DNA of 63,174 nt from Anaerolineaceae bacterium UBA4799 (GCA_002402725.1 DHGL01000033.1:18558-81731), one strand, 5' to 3'; positions 34,250 to 43,799 are shown, counted from the first letter of the stretch. The notes: generated from the letters alone by a model not told the origin. Made by a program: numbers and translations.

Positions 34250-36898
34250 ATGGATGTTGTCCTCACGCACGAACAGGCGGATTTCGACGCGTTGGCATCT
34301 TTGCTGTGCGTTCATCTTTTGAATGATAAAGCGCTTTCTATCCTTCCCAACCGTCTGAACCGCAATGTGCGCAATTTTCTGAACCTGTATGGGGGTGATT
34401 TCCCCTTTATCGAAGCGCGGGATATCGGGCCGGGGAGCATCCGACAGGTGACACTGGTCGATACCCAATCATTGGTCACACTGAAAGGAATCAATGCCAA
34501 AACCGCTGTCAATGTTGTGGACCATCACGACCTCAGGACGGATCTGCCCGCGTACTGGCAGAGCCGGTTTGAGAAGGTCGGCGCTACGACCACCATTTTG
34601 ATTGATCTACTGCGCGAACATGCGCTTCCTGTCTCCATGATCGAAGCCACGTTGCTGCTGTTGGGTATTTATGAAGACACGGGGTCACTGACGTACGCTT
34701 CCACTACGGTTCGCGATGTCAATGCGGCTGCTTACCTGCTGGAAAAAGGCGCCAGCTTGAAGATAGCGGCAGATTTTCTCAACCCGGCGCTATCTGAAAA
34801 CCAGAAAAAACTGGCTGACCTTCTGTTGGAAAACGCCCAGACCCATAATATCCACGGAAAAACCATCCTCCTTTCGTGCGCCAACGCGGCAGGGTTCAGT
34901 GAGGAGATTTCCAGCATCGCTCACAAACTACGCGACCTGCTGGACCCTGACGCGCTCTTCTTGTTCGTGCGCACCGTGGAAGGGGTCAGGATGGTGGCGC
35001 GTTCCACCTCTGACCAGGTGGATGTAGCACGCATCGCGCAGCACTTCGGCGGTGGTGGACATGAAAGAGCCGCGGCTGCTCTCATCCAGGTGATGGACAG
35101 AAGCGGTGACGAAGTGCTGAATGTTTTTTGCCGCGAGGTGTTGGAGGAACTTGAGCGCTCTATCGAGCCACCCCTTACCATCAATAAGATCATGTCAAGA
35201 AAACCTCATCTTATCAGCCCTTCAACCTCACTAAATGAAGCGTATCATTTAATGCAGCGTTATAGTTATGAGGGTTATCCTGTCGTCGAGAACGGCAGGG
35301 TGGTTGGATTGCTCACCAGACGTGCGGTTGACCGCGCTTTGAACCACAAGTTGAACCTGAACGCCGGCAGCCTGATGGAAGCCGGGGAGCATTTTCTCAA
35401 GAACACCGATACCATCGACAAGCTCCAGCAACTTATGGTCGCTACGGGATGGGGGCAGGTGCCGGTGGTGGACGCGGAAAATGGAAAAATCATCGGTATT
35501 GTCACTCGCACCGACCTGTTGAAGACCCTCCCGGGTCACAACGGTATCATTCCCGGGCAGAGAAATTACGCGGCAACGCTGGAGAAAGCCCTGCCGCCCT
35601 CCCGATTGGCGTTATTAAAACTGGTAGCCAGCAATTCGGAACAGGCTCAACACGCCATCTACATTGTCGGCGGATTTGTGCGCGACCTGCTGCTGGAGCG
35701 TCCTTCGTTCGATTTCGATTTTGTGGTTGAAGGCGACGCCTTGCAGGTTGCCCAGACGCTCGCTCAACAATACGGAGGGCGCGTCATCTCCCATAAACGC
35801 TTCAGCACCGCCAAATGGCAGATCAAGAACATCCGCCTTAGCCTTCTCGAAAGAATGGGCATCAAGGATGGTAAACCAACCGCCCTCCCCGAATCACTGG
35901 ATTTCATCAGTGCGCGCACCGAGTTTTACGATCACCCCACCGCCCTGCCAACCGTTGAACGTTCCAGCATCAAGCTTGACCTACACCGCAGGGACTTTAC
36001 GATCAATACGCTGGCGCTCAGATTGGATGGTCACCATTACGGCGAACTTTACGATTACTGGGGGGGGATGCAGGACCTGGAAAGGAGGCAGGTCAGGGTA
36101 CTGCATTCTCTTTCCTTCGTGGATGATCCCACCCGCCTGCTGAGGGCGGTGCGCTTTGAACAGCGTTTCCATTTCCAGATCGAAAAACGCACGTTACAGT
36201 TGATGGATGAAGCGCTTGAGTTGCTGCATCAATTGAGCGGGGAACGCATTCACCACGAATTCGATCTTATCTTCAACGATCCCGACCCGGTTTCCATTAT
36301 GCAGCGCCTTGAAGAACTTGGATTGTTACACCATATCCACCCTGGTTTACGGTGGCAGGCGCAAAATGCAACCTTCTTTTCACAGGTAATCAACTATGCG
36401 CAGTTTTCAGACTGGAATCTGCCTGACCTCATCGGTAATACCACCACCCGCCACGCACTGATTTACCTCACCTGGCTGGCCAGCCTCGATGGAAACGCAG
36501 GGCAGGAAGTAGCTAACAGGATGCGCCTGCCGCGACAATTGCAAAATACCCTGGCGCAACTAATTAAAGCGCGCCATCAGATGGATAAACTGTCTGTATT
36601 ATCACCCAGCCAGTTGACTATGGAGCTGGAAAAACTGCCGCTTTACGGGGTTTTCGCCCTGTATACCTTGACTGAAAACCCTGCATTAAAAACAAGCATC
36701 AGCCTGTATGCCACTAAATGGCGCTTCATCTTCCCAGGGGTTGATGGCAACACTCTGCTGGCGCGAGGCATCCCACCCGGGCCAAGATACGCCAGCATCC
36801 TCGCTGGAATTCGTGACGCGTGGCTGGACGGTCGCATCTCTAACGCTGATGAGGAAGCTAAACTGCTGGAGTATCTCCTGGGAGCATGCCATGACTGA
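34250..36898 (+). CDS. DHH phosphoesterase - CBS pair - tRNA nucleotidyltransferase fusion
   Basis: 882-aa protein. The N-terminal DHH/DHHA1 unit (about 1-310; NVVDHHDLR and GGGGHERAAAA) resembles NrnA-like nano-RNase/pAp phosphatase. A CBS pair follows (about 312-430). The C-terminal class II nucleotidyltransferase (about 455-880) has GGFVRDLLL, the DxD in FDFDFVVEGD, RRDFTINTLALRL and DDPTRLLRAVRF, as in CCA- or A-adding enzymes and poly(A) polymerase. This layout is known in Aquificae, cyanobacteria and others, where it may add or repair tRNA 3' ends. Whether it adds CCA or only A cannot be told here. Neither tRNA gene in the window encodes CCA, so the host needs such activity. Confidence 0.9.
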   Translation: MDVVLTHEQADFDALASLLCVHLLNDKALSILPNRLNRNVRNFLNLYGGDFPFIEARDIGPGSIRQVTLVDTQSLVTLKGINAKTAVNVVDHHDLRTDLPAYWQSRFEKVGATTTILIDLLREHALPVSMIEATLLLLGIYEDTGSLTYASTTVRDVNAAAYLLEKGASLKIAADFLNPALSENQKKLADLLLENAQTHNIHGKTILLSCANAAGFSEEISSIAHKLRDLLDPDALFLFVRTVEGVRMVARSTSDQVDVARIAQHFGGGGHERAAAALIQVMDRSGDEVLNVFCREVLEELERSIEPPLTINKIMSRKPHLISPSTSLNEAYHLMQRYSYEGYPVVENGRVVGLLTRRAVDRALNHKLNLNAGSLMEAGEHFLKNTDTIDKLQQLMVATGWGQVPVVDAENGKIIGIVTRTDLLKTLPGHNGIIPGQRNYAATLEKALPPSRLALLKLVASNSEQAQHAIYIVGGFVRDLLLERPSFDFDFVVEGDALQVAQTLAQQYGGRVISHKRFSTAKWQIKNIRLSLLERMGIKDGKPTALPESLDFISARTEFYDHPTALPTVERSSIKLDLHRRDFTINTLALRLDGHHYGELYDYWGGMQDLERRQVRVLHSLSFVDDPTRLLRAVRFEQRFHFQIEKRTLQLMDEALELLHQLSGERIHHEFDLIFNDPDPVSIMQRLEELGLLHHIHPGLRWQAQNATFFSQVINYAQFSDWNLPDLIGNTTTRHALIYLTWLASLDGNAGQEVANRMRLPRQLQNTLAQLIKARHQMDKLSVLSPSQLTMELEKLPLYGVFALYTLTENPALKTSISLYATKWRFIFPGVDGNTLLARGIPPGPRYASILAGIRDAWLDGRISNADEEAKLLEYLLGACHD

Positions 36899-37430
36899 TC
36901 GCTCAAAAGATGTCCTCTCCAACCCACGGCTGGAGGATATTCAAATCCGTAAGTTGATCAAGGATGACCTGCCAGCCCTGGAATGGAGCGGTGAGTATAC
37001 GCACTTCCGTAATGTGTACAAGGGGGTTTACCAGCGTACCCAGCACGGCACCGCGGCAGCCTGGGTGGCGGAATCCCCCGCTGATGGTATCGTCGGGCAG
37101 GTATTTTTGCAACTGGATTGTGACCGCCCCGAACTTGCCAATGGTTGGAACAGAGCCTACCTCTATTCATTCCGCATCAAACCGCAATACCGCAGCATGG
37201 GTTTGGGTACCAGGATGATCAAAATCCTGGAAAATTATCTGGTTGCCCGGCATTACTCGCGCCTTACGCTGAATGTTGCGCGCGATAACCCTGAGGCGTT
37301 CCGCTTGTATCAACGCTTGGGTTTTCAAATTGTCGGCGAAGAACCGGGTATATGGTCTTATATCGACCACCTGGGTAAGTGGCACACCGTTGAAGAGCCT
37401 TCCTGGCGCATGGAAAAACTCCTGCCATAA
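36891..37430 (+). CDS. GNAT-family N-acetyltransferase
   Basis: 179-aa acetyl-CoA-dependent acetyltransferase. The acetyl-CoA loop lies in YSFRIKPQYRSMGLGTRM and the C-terminal NVARDNPEAFRLYQRLGF is typical. The ATG at 36891 overlaps the upstream stop by 8 bp and has GGGAG upstream; the frame is open further into the upstream gene, but those residues do not look like GNAT. Convergent with the capA-like gene, with 3 bp between stop codons. Substrate unknown. Confidence 0.85.
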   Translation: MTDRSKDVLSNPRLEDIQIRKLIKDDLPALEWSGEYTHFRNVYKGVYQRTQHGTAAAWVAESPADGIVGQVFLQLDCDRPELANGWNRAYLYSFRIKPQYRSMGLGTRMIKILENYLVARHYSRLTLNVARDNPEAFRLYQRLGFQIVGEEPGIWSYIDHLGKWHTVEEPSWRMEKLLP

Positions 37431-37433
37431 AAA

Positions 37434-38441
37434 TTACTGATAATGCGCCAGATCGAACATCCTGACTGTTGCACCTTTCTTCTCCAGACTGTCGAGCGCT
37501 AACCGTTCCATGTACCAGTTCAATAATTGCGGCTCATTCACAAAACGTAATTCTTGCGAGTCCATTTCCATCTGCAGTGGAATAACCAGGATATCCTTTA
37601 CTTTATGGTCATTAAATTCCAGCCTGATGACCGCTGTGCGTAGCGCGTCTGGCAGCATCCACTGGTCGCTCAACAAGTTTCCCAGGCTGTAGATCACCAA
37701 ACCTGTATGCCCATCCGCGGAGGAGCGCAGCCATTCCACGCGCTGCAGCACGTGCGGGTGGTGTCCCCAGATAACATCCGCCCCGGCATCGACCAACACC
37801 TGCGCCAGTTCCTGCTGGCGTCGTGATGGTCCCGCCTGGTACTCCTGACCCCAGTGCACGGAGACCAGCACCAGGTCACTTGCCTCCTGCGCTTTCTTCA
37901 GCTCTTCTAAGACAGTTGCAATTTCGTAATCGTGCTCGTAGTCGTTCAAACTCAACACCGCGATGACCGCATCACCCGCGGGAATGAACTGCGTCGTACT
38001 TTGATCTCCCTGGTGGTTAATTCCAACCTGGTCAAGTAGTTCACTAGTGTGTTGTATACCAGCAAAACCGCAATCGTTGACATGATTGTTAGTATTGGTG
38101 ATTAGGTTAACCCCCGCCTGTTGCAAGTATTGCAGCGCGGTGTCATGCGCACACAGGTTCATCAGCGGATTTTCCAGGTCATCAGCAACCACGCTTAATC
38201 CAAAGGGGGATTCCAGGTTGACCGCGAATAGATCGGTTGGTTCCAGGCTGTTAACAACAAGCAAATCTCCCCAGGGTGAGTTTTCGGTGTCATTAACCGA
38301 AAAGAGCGCGTCACCCCCCCGGTAAAGCATGACATCCCCGCCCAGCAGCAGCGCAGAACTGACGCGGTTCTGGTTGCACCCTGTTAAGACAAGGAGCGCC
38401 ACTATCAGCGCTCCTTTTGCCATTGATCTCCGCTTCATCAT
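37434..38441 (-). CDS. CapA/PgsA-like lipoprotein (metallophosphatase fold)
   Basis: 335-aa lipoprotein with signal peptide and lipobox VLTGC. The CapA fold is shown by LLLGGDVML, FAVNLESPF, NTNNHVNDCG, VHWGQEYQAG and IWGHHPHVLQ. Family members take part in poly-gamma-glutamate or capsule synthesis and share the calcineurin-like metal site. The start is the ATG at 38441, which overlaps the DUF3160 stop (ATGA). It is the last gene of a three-gene secreted-protein operon. No pgsB or pgsC homologue is near, so a poly-gamma-glutamate role is unproven. Confidence 0.86.
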   Translation of the reverse strand: MMKRRSMAKGALIVALLVLTGCNQNRVSSALLLGGDVMLYRGGDALFSVNDTENSPWGDLLVVNSLEPTDLFAVNLESPFGLSVVADDLENPLMNLCAHDTALQYLQQAGVNLITNTNNHVNDCGFAGIQHTSELLDQVGINHQGDQSTTQFIPAGDAVIAVLSLNDYEHDYEIATVLEELKKAQEASDLVLVSVHWGQEYQAGPSRRQQELAQVLVDAGADVIWGHHPHVLQRVEWLRSSADGHTGLVIYSLGNLLSDQWMLPDALRTAVIRLEFNDHKVKDILVIPLQMEMDSQELRFVNEPQLLNWYMERLALDSLEKKGATVRMFDLAHYQ

Positions 38442-40678
38442 TCCATGATGAACATGTCTGTCCACTCAGGAGCATCGGGAGCCCTACCCGTCTCAAGCAT
38501 CTCTTGCCAGGCTTCATCCGTGAGGCGCTGGTCAGGAAGGACAGTAAACTCGTAATAGGTATAAACCGCGCCGATGGTGATCTCGTACGGGGCTTCTGGG
38601 TGCACAACGTAGATCTTGGTCGGGTAACCTACGCCTTCCTCCAGAACCCGGCCAATACCAGTAGCCACATCCGCCACCAGTGCAGACTTCTGGTCGGAAA
38701 GGTCGCCTCTGCCCATCACGGGGTCAGCCGGGTCTGAGGCTGCGATGGTCATAGATTCCAACCAACCGCCAAAGTATTCAATCCGCCAGTATTGTTCTTC
38801 TGTCAGCGCGACGCCATTTAACTCATTCTGTGATACTTCCAACAGGAAGACCAGCTCCTCGATGAGGTTATCCAGGTTACCGCGGGTCACATCATCCAAA
38901 ATAGCACGGCTTTCCAGGCCGTTGCGGGTCATTTCAGTCAGCGCCAGCAAACGGGCGTAGGCTTCAGGATTGGGTTCCACGTATCCCCTCGGTGGTTTTT
39001 CCGCGCCGCCTCCGCCCATTTCAGCCATCACCTGCTTGGCGTATAGGATGGTGTCATGTTTCAATTCAGTCCATGAGCTGAGCGCGGTCTGCATATCTTT
39101 GCGCAGCCAGGCCTGGGTGCGCATGAATGGCGGGAATTGCTCTCCCTTGGGTTCAAAGATCGGTTGCAACGAATACAGCCACGACCAGTAAAGGTTCTGC
39201 GTCCACGAATCAATGCCAAACCCGGCGACTTCTTCCTTCACTTTGGCTAACTGCGAATCATAGTTCTCAAATTCGGTTTCGCCCATTTCCACGAGCAGGT
39301 TATAGGCTTCTTCTGAACCCTGCGCGGCGAGAAAATCCAGGCTCCTGGGCAGGTCTCGCGGGTTATCCAGCGTGCCCACTTTGCGCCACATCAGTTCCCC
39401 AAACACATATTGATCGAGCGTGAAGCGCTGCCCCATAAAGCGGAATCCCTGCGTGGCTTCATCGCGATCCTGCCAGATGTAAACCCACATGGAATTGATC
39501 TGCGGTGGAGGTAGCTGCCGGGCAGCCTGTACAAAAGCTGCTGACAGCGCGGGATCAGCGAAAGTTGTCAGGTCGGGGTCGGTTCCGAAGACTTCATCAG
39601 ATATTTTCCCGTACTCATAGATGGAAAGGTCATCGGCTTTCCCGACAATGAAAACAGTAGGGTCGTAAATATTCTGCCAGAGCTCAAGCGCGGGCTTCCC
39701 CGAAGCTGTAGGCGCATTGCGCATGGTTTGCACCACCAGCAGCGCGCGCTGCGTTTCGATCGGGTCCTTCAGGCGAAAAGTCATGCGGCCATACCACATC
39801 ATCGCTTTGAAGTAGGTTTTGAGCGCGTCATCGCGCGTGTAATGCCCACGTGGGATGTACTGAGAATAATCCTCGATGAGGAGATCATCAGCACTCTGCC
39901 CCCCAGTATCCCAAATCGGGGAAACGGCGATGCCCCCGCCCGCATCGATCAACTCAAGCTCCTGTTCAGCCAGGGTCATCGCCTCGGCGGGTACATGCAG
40001 CGGCAGGTCGAGGATCAACGCGGGTACCGTGAAGAAAGCCACATTGCGCAACGCTGCAATCTCCATTTCGCTGCCCTGCAGCGCTTCGTATTGACTGACA
40101 GATTCGTTGACCATGGCTGTTGTGAGTTCTTTCAATGTATCGATGAAAAACGCCCTTTCCAAATCTCGCAGCATCTTATCAAAGACCAGGTGGTATACAT
40201 GGAAGATCGCGTCTGTGGAGACGAAAACCGGAATTTCTTCATAACGGGTGGATTCATATACCTGGTAAAACTCCCGGTATAAGCGATTAGGATCCTCGAA
40301 TGGCGGTTGGACAACAAAACCATTTTTGAGCAGCGCTTCCACCTGGGTAGCGGTGAGTTCAACCCGGTTAAGGTTAGCCACCTGGCTGGCTTCAAAAGGC
40401 AGGTTATAACCTCCCGGGTAAGCCTCAGGCACGGCATACGGCCGCTGATTGTATGCCGCGAATATTTCACTATATACATCCTGTGGGTTTACCACCGGTA
40501 CCGGGGTTACAACCACCTCAGTTTCCTGTGTGACGGGTACTTCGGTATCCTCATCCGTTTTCTCTTCCTCAACGATAGCGTTTTTGACCCTATCCGCCAG
40601 GCCAAATGGCAACCGGCAGGCGCTTAAAAGAAATGTAACAATCAGCAAAAATGAAAATATTTTAAACGACCGGGACAT
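38438..40678 (-). CDS. DUF3160 lipoprotein
   Basis: 746-aa lipoprotein (lipobox LLSAC) with a charged Thr/Val-rich linker (about residues 30-62) and a large, mostly helical DUF3160 domain (about 70-740). Recognisable stretches are FVSTDAIFHVYHLVFDKML, then the region around DEVFGTDPDL and, near the C-terminus, YVVHPEAPYEITIGAVYTYYEF. The molecular function of the family is not known to me. A strong AAGGAGG ribosome site precedes the ATG. It overlaps the CapA-like gene by 4 bp and follows the repeat-bearing secreted protein by 18 bp. Confidence 0.85.
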   Translation of the reverse strand: MSRSFKIFSFLLIVTFLLSACRLPFGLADRVKNAIVEEEKTDEDTEVPVTQETEVVVTPVPVVNPQDVYSEIFAAYNQRPYAVPEAYPGGYNLPFEASQVANLNRVELTATQVEALLKNGFVVQPPFEDPNRLYREFYQVYESTRYEEIPVFVSTDAIFHVYHLVFDKMLRDLERAFFIDTLKELTTAMVNESVSQYEALQGSEMEIAALRNVAFFTVPALILDLPLHVPAEAMTLAEQELELIDAGGGIAVSPIWDTGGQSADDLLIEDYSQYIPRGHYTRDDALKTYFKAMMWYGRMTFRLKDPIETQRALLVVQTMRNAPTASGKPALELWQNIYDPTVFIVGKADDLSIYEYGKISDEVFGTDPDLTTFADPALSAAFVQAARQLPPPQINSMWVYIWQDRDEATQGFRFMGQRFTLDQYVFGELMWRKVGTLDNPRDLPRSLDFLAAQGSEEAYNLLVEMGETEFENYDSQLAKVKEEVAGFGIDSWTQNLYWSWLYSLQPIFEPKGEQFPPFMRTQAWLRKDMQTALSSWTELKHDTILYAKQVMAEMGGGGAEKPPRGYVEPNPEAYARLLALTEMTRNGLESRAILDDVTRGNLDNLIEELVFLLEVSQNELNGVALTEEQYWRIEYFGGWLESMTIAASDPADPVMGRGDLSDQKSALVADVATGIGRVLEEGVGYPTKIYVVHPEAPYEITIGAVYTYYEFTVLPDQRLTDEAWQEMLETGRAPDAPEWTDMFIME

Positions 40679-40696
40679 TTTTCCTCCTTATGGGTT

Positions 40697-41413
40697 CTAG
40701 TTTGCTAATAGCAATTTTCCCTGCTCAGCAGGTAAAACAAGCAGAGATGAAAACCTTCCATCCTGTCTGGCTTGCAACGAAAAACCAAAACCATTCCACT
40801 CCCACACAGTGATTGAAGCCTTTCGGGAGTTACCATTATAGGCATATTCAAGAGCGACGAGTTCCTGCAACCCATCTCCATCCAGGTCAACAGCGCGTAA
40901 TTCTTTAATCGGTTCAGACATAGCAGACCCGGCCCACAATTCCTTAATCTTTCCATCCCTCAGTCCAATGAGAATCAAATGGCAGCTCATATCGTTGTTA
41001 TCGTGAAAGGTGTCAATTCGGCCAGCGCTCGGCATGAAGCGGTCAACTGGCCATGGTTTGAAAGAGCGCCACACCAGTAAAGTAATTTCTTCCTCACTAT
41101 CACGGTTGAGGTCAGAGACCAATACTTCTCTCACCTCCCATCCAGGCGGGCTTTGCCAGGGGGAAATTGTAGTATTTTCAGTGCAACTACCAACACGCAC
41201 GCGTTCCGCTTGCAATTGCAAACAAAGCCCCCCAACACCCGTGTTGGCTGCCTGAACTTCATCTGCTATTTCGATAAATCCTGCCTCTTGTGACCTTAAC
41301 CGCCGCAACGTTTCTCCATCGTATGCCCAAAGGCTGTTGTGGGATGGGGAGATGGTGGTCAATGCCAGGAGAGAGACCATAATCAGGCGCCACACATTAA
41401 TAGACGCTTTCAT
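40697..41413 (-). CDS. Secreted protein with FG-GAP/EF-like calcium-binding repeats
   Basis: 238-aa protein with an N-terminal signal sequence (MKASINVWRLIMVSLLALTT). Two Asp-rich loops, SDLNRDSEEEITLL and VDLDGDGLQELVAL, match the calcium-binding loop of FG-GAP/VCBS repeats that build beta-propellers; only about two repeats are visible. The ATG at 41413 is preferred, since residues upstream of it in the open frame do not fit a signal peptide. First gene of the operon with DUF3160 and CapA-like lipoproteins. No enzymatic motif is seen. Confidence 0.7.
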   Translation of the reverse strand: MKASINVWRLIMVSLLALTTISPSHNSLWAYDGETLRRLRSQEAGFIEIADEVQAANTGVGGLCLQLQAERVRVGSCTENTTISPWQSPPGWEVREVLVSDLNRDSEEEITLLVWRSFKPWPVDRFMPSAGRIDTFHDNNDMSCHLILIGLRDGKIKELWAGSAMSEPIKELRAVDLDGDGLQELVALEYAYNGNSRKASITVWEWNGFGFSLQARQDGRFSSLLVLPAEQGKLLLAN

Positions 41414-41500
41414 CCTATTATAAGTTCCGATAATTATTGTACAACGTATTGGCATCTGATTCACATACAGGTATATAGGCATTCAAAGCGATGGGCCGCT

Positions 41501-41526
41501 GGCTCAGGTGATTGGCTCAGGTGATT
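41501..41526 (+). repeat. Perfect 13-bp tandem duplication upstream of the EF-G-like promoter
   Basis: GGCTCAGGTGATT occurs twice in direct succession (41501-41513, 41514-41526), ending 4 bp before the -35 element at 41531. It could be an operator or a recent slippage duplication. Confidence 0.8.
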
Positions 41527-41530
41527 TTCT

Positions 41531-41559
41531 TTGACAGAAAAGGCATCGTCCGGTAGAAT
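41531..41559 (+). promoter_or_regulatory. Consensus promoter of the EF-G-like gene
   Basis: TTGACA (41531-41536) and TAGAAT (41554-41559) are separated by exactly 17 bp. The expected start near 41566 gives a leader of about 36 nt with an AGAAGGA ribosome site before the ATG at 41602. This is one of the strongest housekeeping-type promoters in the window. Confidence 0.88.
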
Positions 41560-41601
41560 TATGCGGTTATTACATCATCTTAAAACAGAAGGACCCGGTT
41601 C

Positions 41602-43674
41602 ATGAAAGAATACTCGACTGAAAAAATTCGCAATATTGTGCTGGCCTCACATTCCGGCGCCGGGAAGACCATCCTGTGCGAAGCTTTCCTCCATGCCACC
41701 GGGGCGACAACCCGCATGGGCAGGATCGAAGACGGCACCACTGTTTCAGATTTTGACGAAGAAGAAATCAGGCGAACGATTTCCCTTTCCACATCAGTGG
41801 TTCCCATTGAACACCGCGATGTAAAGATCAATATACTGGATACCCCCGGTTATACAGACTTCATCGGTGAGGTTATCTCGGCGATGCGAGTGGCAGATGG
41901 CGCCTTGCTGATGATTGACGCTGTCAACGGGCTTGAGGTTGGCACCGAGATTGCCTGGGATTACTGCACCAGGTTCAACCTGCCGCGCTTTTTGCTCATC
42001 AACAAGATGGACCGCGATAATGCCAATTTCCAAAAAGCGCTCAAAAGCGTTGAAGATTTCTCCGAGATTCGCCTCATTCCCATCCAGCTACCCTGGGGTG
42101 AGAAGCAGGATTTCAAAGGCGTAATCGATCTGCTTTCAATGAAAGCTTACAAAGCCCAGGGTAAGATAGCAGAAGAAATTCCTGCAGATCTTATGGAATC
42201 TGCAGAAGAAGCGCGTATGAAACTGGTAGAAGCTGCCGCTGAGGGTGATGATACGCTGCTCGAAAAATATCTGGATAGCGGCAGCCTGACGGAAGAAGAA
42301 GTCATCAAAGGTCTCACGCTGGTCGTCCAGTCCGGAGGCTTCGTCCCAGTGCTGGTTTCCGCGGGTTCCAACGAGACCGGCGTTTTCCCCCTGCTCAATG
42401 CCATCGTGGATATCATGCCATCACCACTTTCCGCCGCTAAAATCGTGGCGCAGGGGAAAGCCGGCGAGGAAATCCTCGAACCAAAAGACAACGCCCCGCT
42501 TGCTATTTACGTCTGGAAGACCACTGCTGACCCGTTCGTAGGCAAACAGACCTTCTTCCGCGTTTACTCCGGAACCATCAGTCCTGATGTACGGGTATGG
42601 AATCAAAACAAGAGCATCGAAGAACGCCTGGGCTCTGTGAATGTCCCGCGCGGGAAAGAATCCCTGCCGGTAAAAGTGATTCACGCAGGAGATATTTGTG
42701 TCGTGCCAAAATTGACCGAAACCTCCACCACACACACGCTCTGTGACAAAAACCATCCCCTCACCCTGCCCGTTCCGGAATACCCAACCTCGCTTTACCA
42801 GGTAGCCCTTTCTCCAAAAACGCAGGCAGATTCCACCAAGATCTCCTCCACCCTTACCAGGTTGTGCGAGGAGGATATGACCCTTACCTGGCACTTCCAA
42901 ACTGCCACCAAGCAGACTATTCTGCAAGGTATGGGTGATCAGCACATCGACGTTGCCATCCGCCGCGCTGAAAGCAAGTTTCAGGTTGGTATCTTCATGG
43001 ATGAACCGAAGGTGCCCTATCAGGAAACCATCACCAAAAGCGCTTCCGCCATGTACCGACACAAAAAGCAAACCGGCGGTTCAGGTCAGTTTGGCGAAGT
43101 GCACCTCAAGGTGTCTCCGCTGGCAGACAAAGAATTTGATTTCAGTTGGGACGTGTTCGGCGGGGCGATTTCGCAATCGTATTCCTCCTCCATTCAGAAA
43201 GGCATTCAGAGCGTGATGAAAGAGGGCGTCATCGCCGGATACCCGGTTTCGGGCGTGCTGGTTTCAGTCTTTGACGGAAAAGAACACCCGGTGGATTCAA
43301 AACCGGTCGCTTTCGAAGTCGCCGGACGTGAAGCCTTCAAGCTGGCCATCAAGGATGCGGCTCCCGTTCTTTTGGAACCCATTATGCTCGTGAAAATTAC
43401 TGTACCTGAAGCAGCCATGGGTGATATCATGGGTGACCTGAACACCCGCCGCGCGCGCATACAAGGAATGGAGACGCAAAAAGGGCGTTCCGTGGTTACC
43501 GCTAATGTACCTTTAACGGAGATGCTGCGCTATACCACCACGCTTCGTTCTATGACGGGTGGTCGCGGCGTCTTCTCGATGGAGTTTGACCATACCGAGG
43601 TGGTTCCCACCCATCTTGCCCAGGCTGTGATTGATGCACACGCAAAAGAAATGGAAAGCCGGAAAGAAGAATAA
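41602..43674 (+). CDS. Elongation factor G-like GTPase (EF-G-2 type)
   Basis: 690-aa translational GTPase with all five EF-G domains. G motifs: ASHSGAGKT, DTPGYTDF and NKMD. The switch II histidine that activates water in EF-G and EF-Tu is Tyr84, and the P-loop differs from canonical AHIDAGKT. These changes match the EF-G-2-like paralogue known from Thermus and other phyla, whose role is not settled, rather than the main translocase. The gene is alone, far from rpsL/rpsG/tuf, behind a consensus promoter and with its own terminator. The host should carry a canonical fusA elsewhere. Confidence 0.9.
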   Translation: MKEYSTEKIRNIVLASHSGAGKTILCEAFLHATGATTRMGRIEDGTTVSDFDEEEIRRTISLSTSVVPIEHRDVKINILDTPGYTDFIGEVISAMRVADGALLMIDAVNGLEVGTEIAWDYCTRFNLPRFLLINKMDRDNANFQKALKSVEDFSEIRLIPIQLPWGEKQDFKGVIDLLSMKAYKAQGKIAEEIPADLMESAEEARMKLVEAAAEGDDTLLEKYLDSGSLTEEEVIKGLTLVVQSGGFVPVLVSAGSNETGVFPLLNAIVDIMPSPLSAAKIVAQGKAGEEILEPKDNAPLAIYVWKTTADPFVGKQTFFRVYSGTISPDVRVWNQNKSIEERLGSVNVPRGKESLPVKVIHAGDICVVPKLTETSTTHTLCDKNHPLTLPVPEYPTSLYQVALSPKTQADSTKISSTLTRLCEEDMTLTWHFQTATKQTILQGMGDQHIDVAIRRAESKFQVGIFMDEPKVPYQETITKSASAMYRHKKQTGGSGQFGEVHLKVSPLADKEFDFSWDVFGGAISQSYSSSIQKGIQSVMKEGVIAGYPVSGVLVSVFDGKEHPVDSKPVAFEVAGREAFKLAIKDAAPVLLEPIMLVKITVPEAAMGDIMGDLNTRRARIQGMETQKGRSVVTANVPLTEMLRYTTTLRSMTGGRGVFSMEFDHTEVVPTHLAQAVIDAHAKEMESRKEE

Positions 43675-43687
43675 GAGCGTATTTTTC

Positions 43688-43722
43688 AAAAAGCTGGACG
43701 GTAAACTGCCGTCCGGCTTTTT
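43688..43722 (+). terminator. Intrinsic terminator of the EF-G-like gene
   Basis: A 14-bp stem with one G-U pair (43688-43701 with 43709-43722) ends in TTTTT and is followed by GTTTT. It starts 14 bp after the stop codon. Confidence 0.93.
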
Positions 43723-43799
43723 GTTTTCATGGGATGCAACCTGAGTGATTAAGCTATGACTATGGTAATATTGGATGAAATTCACCCGACAGGGCGCAC

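Noticed and set aside
42421..43071. 216-aa minus-strand open frame opposite the EF-G-like gene
   Set aside because: Shadow of a strongly conserved gene; no independent support.
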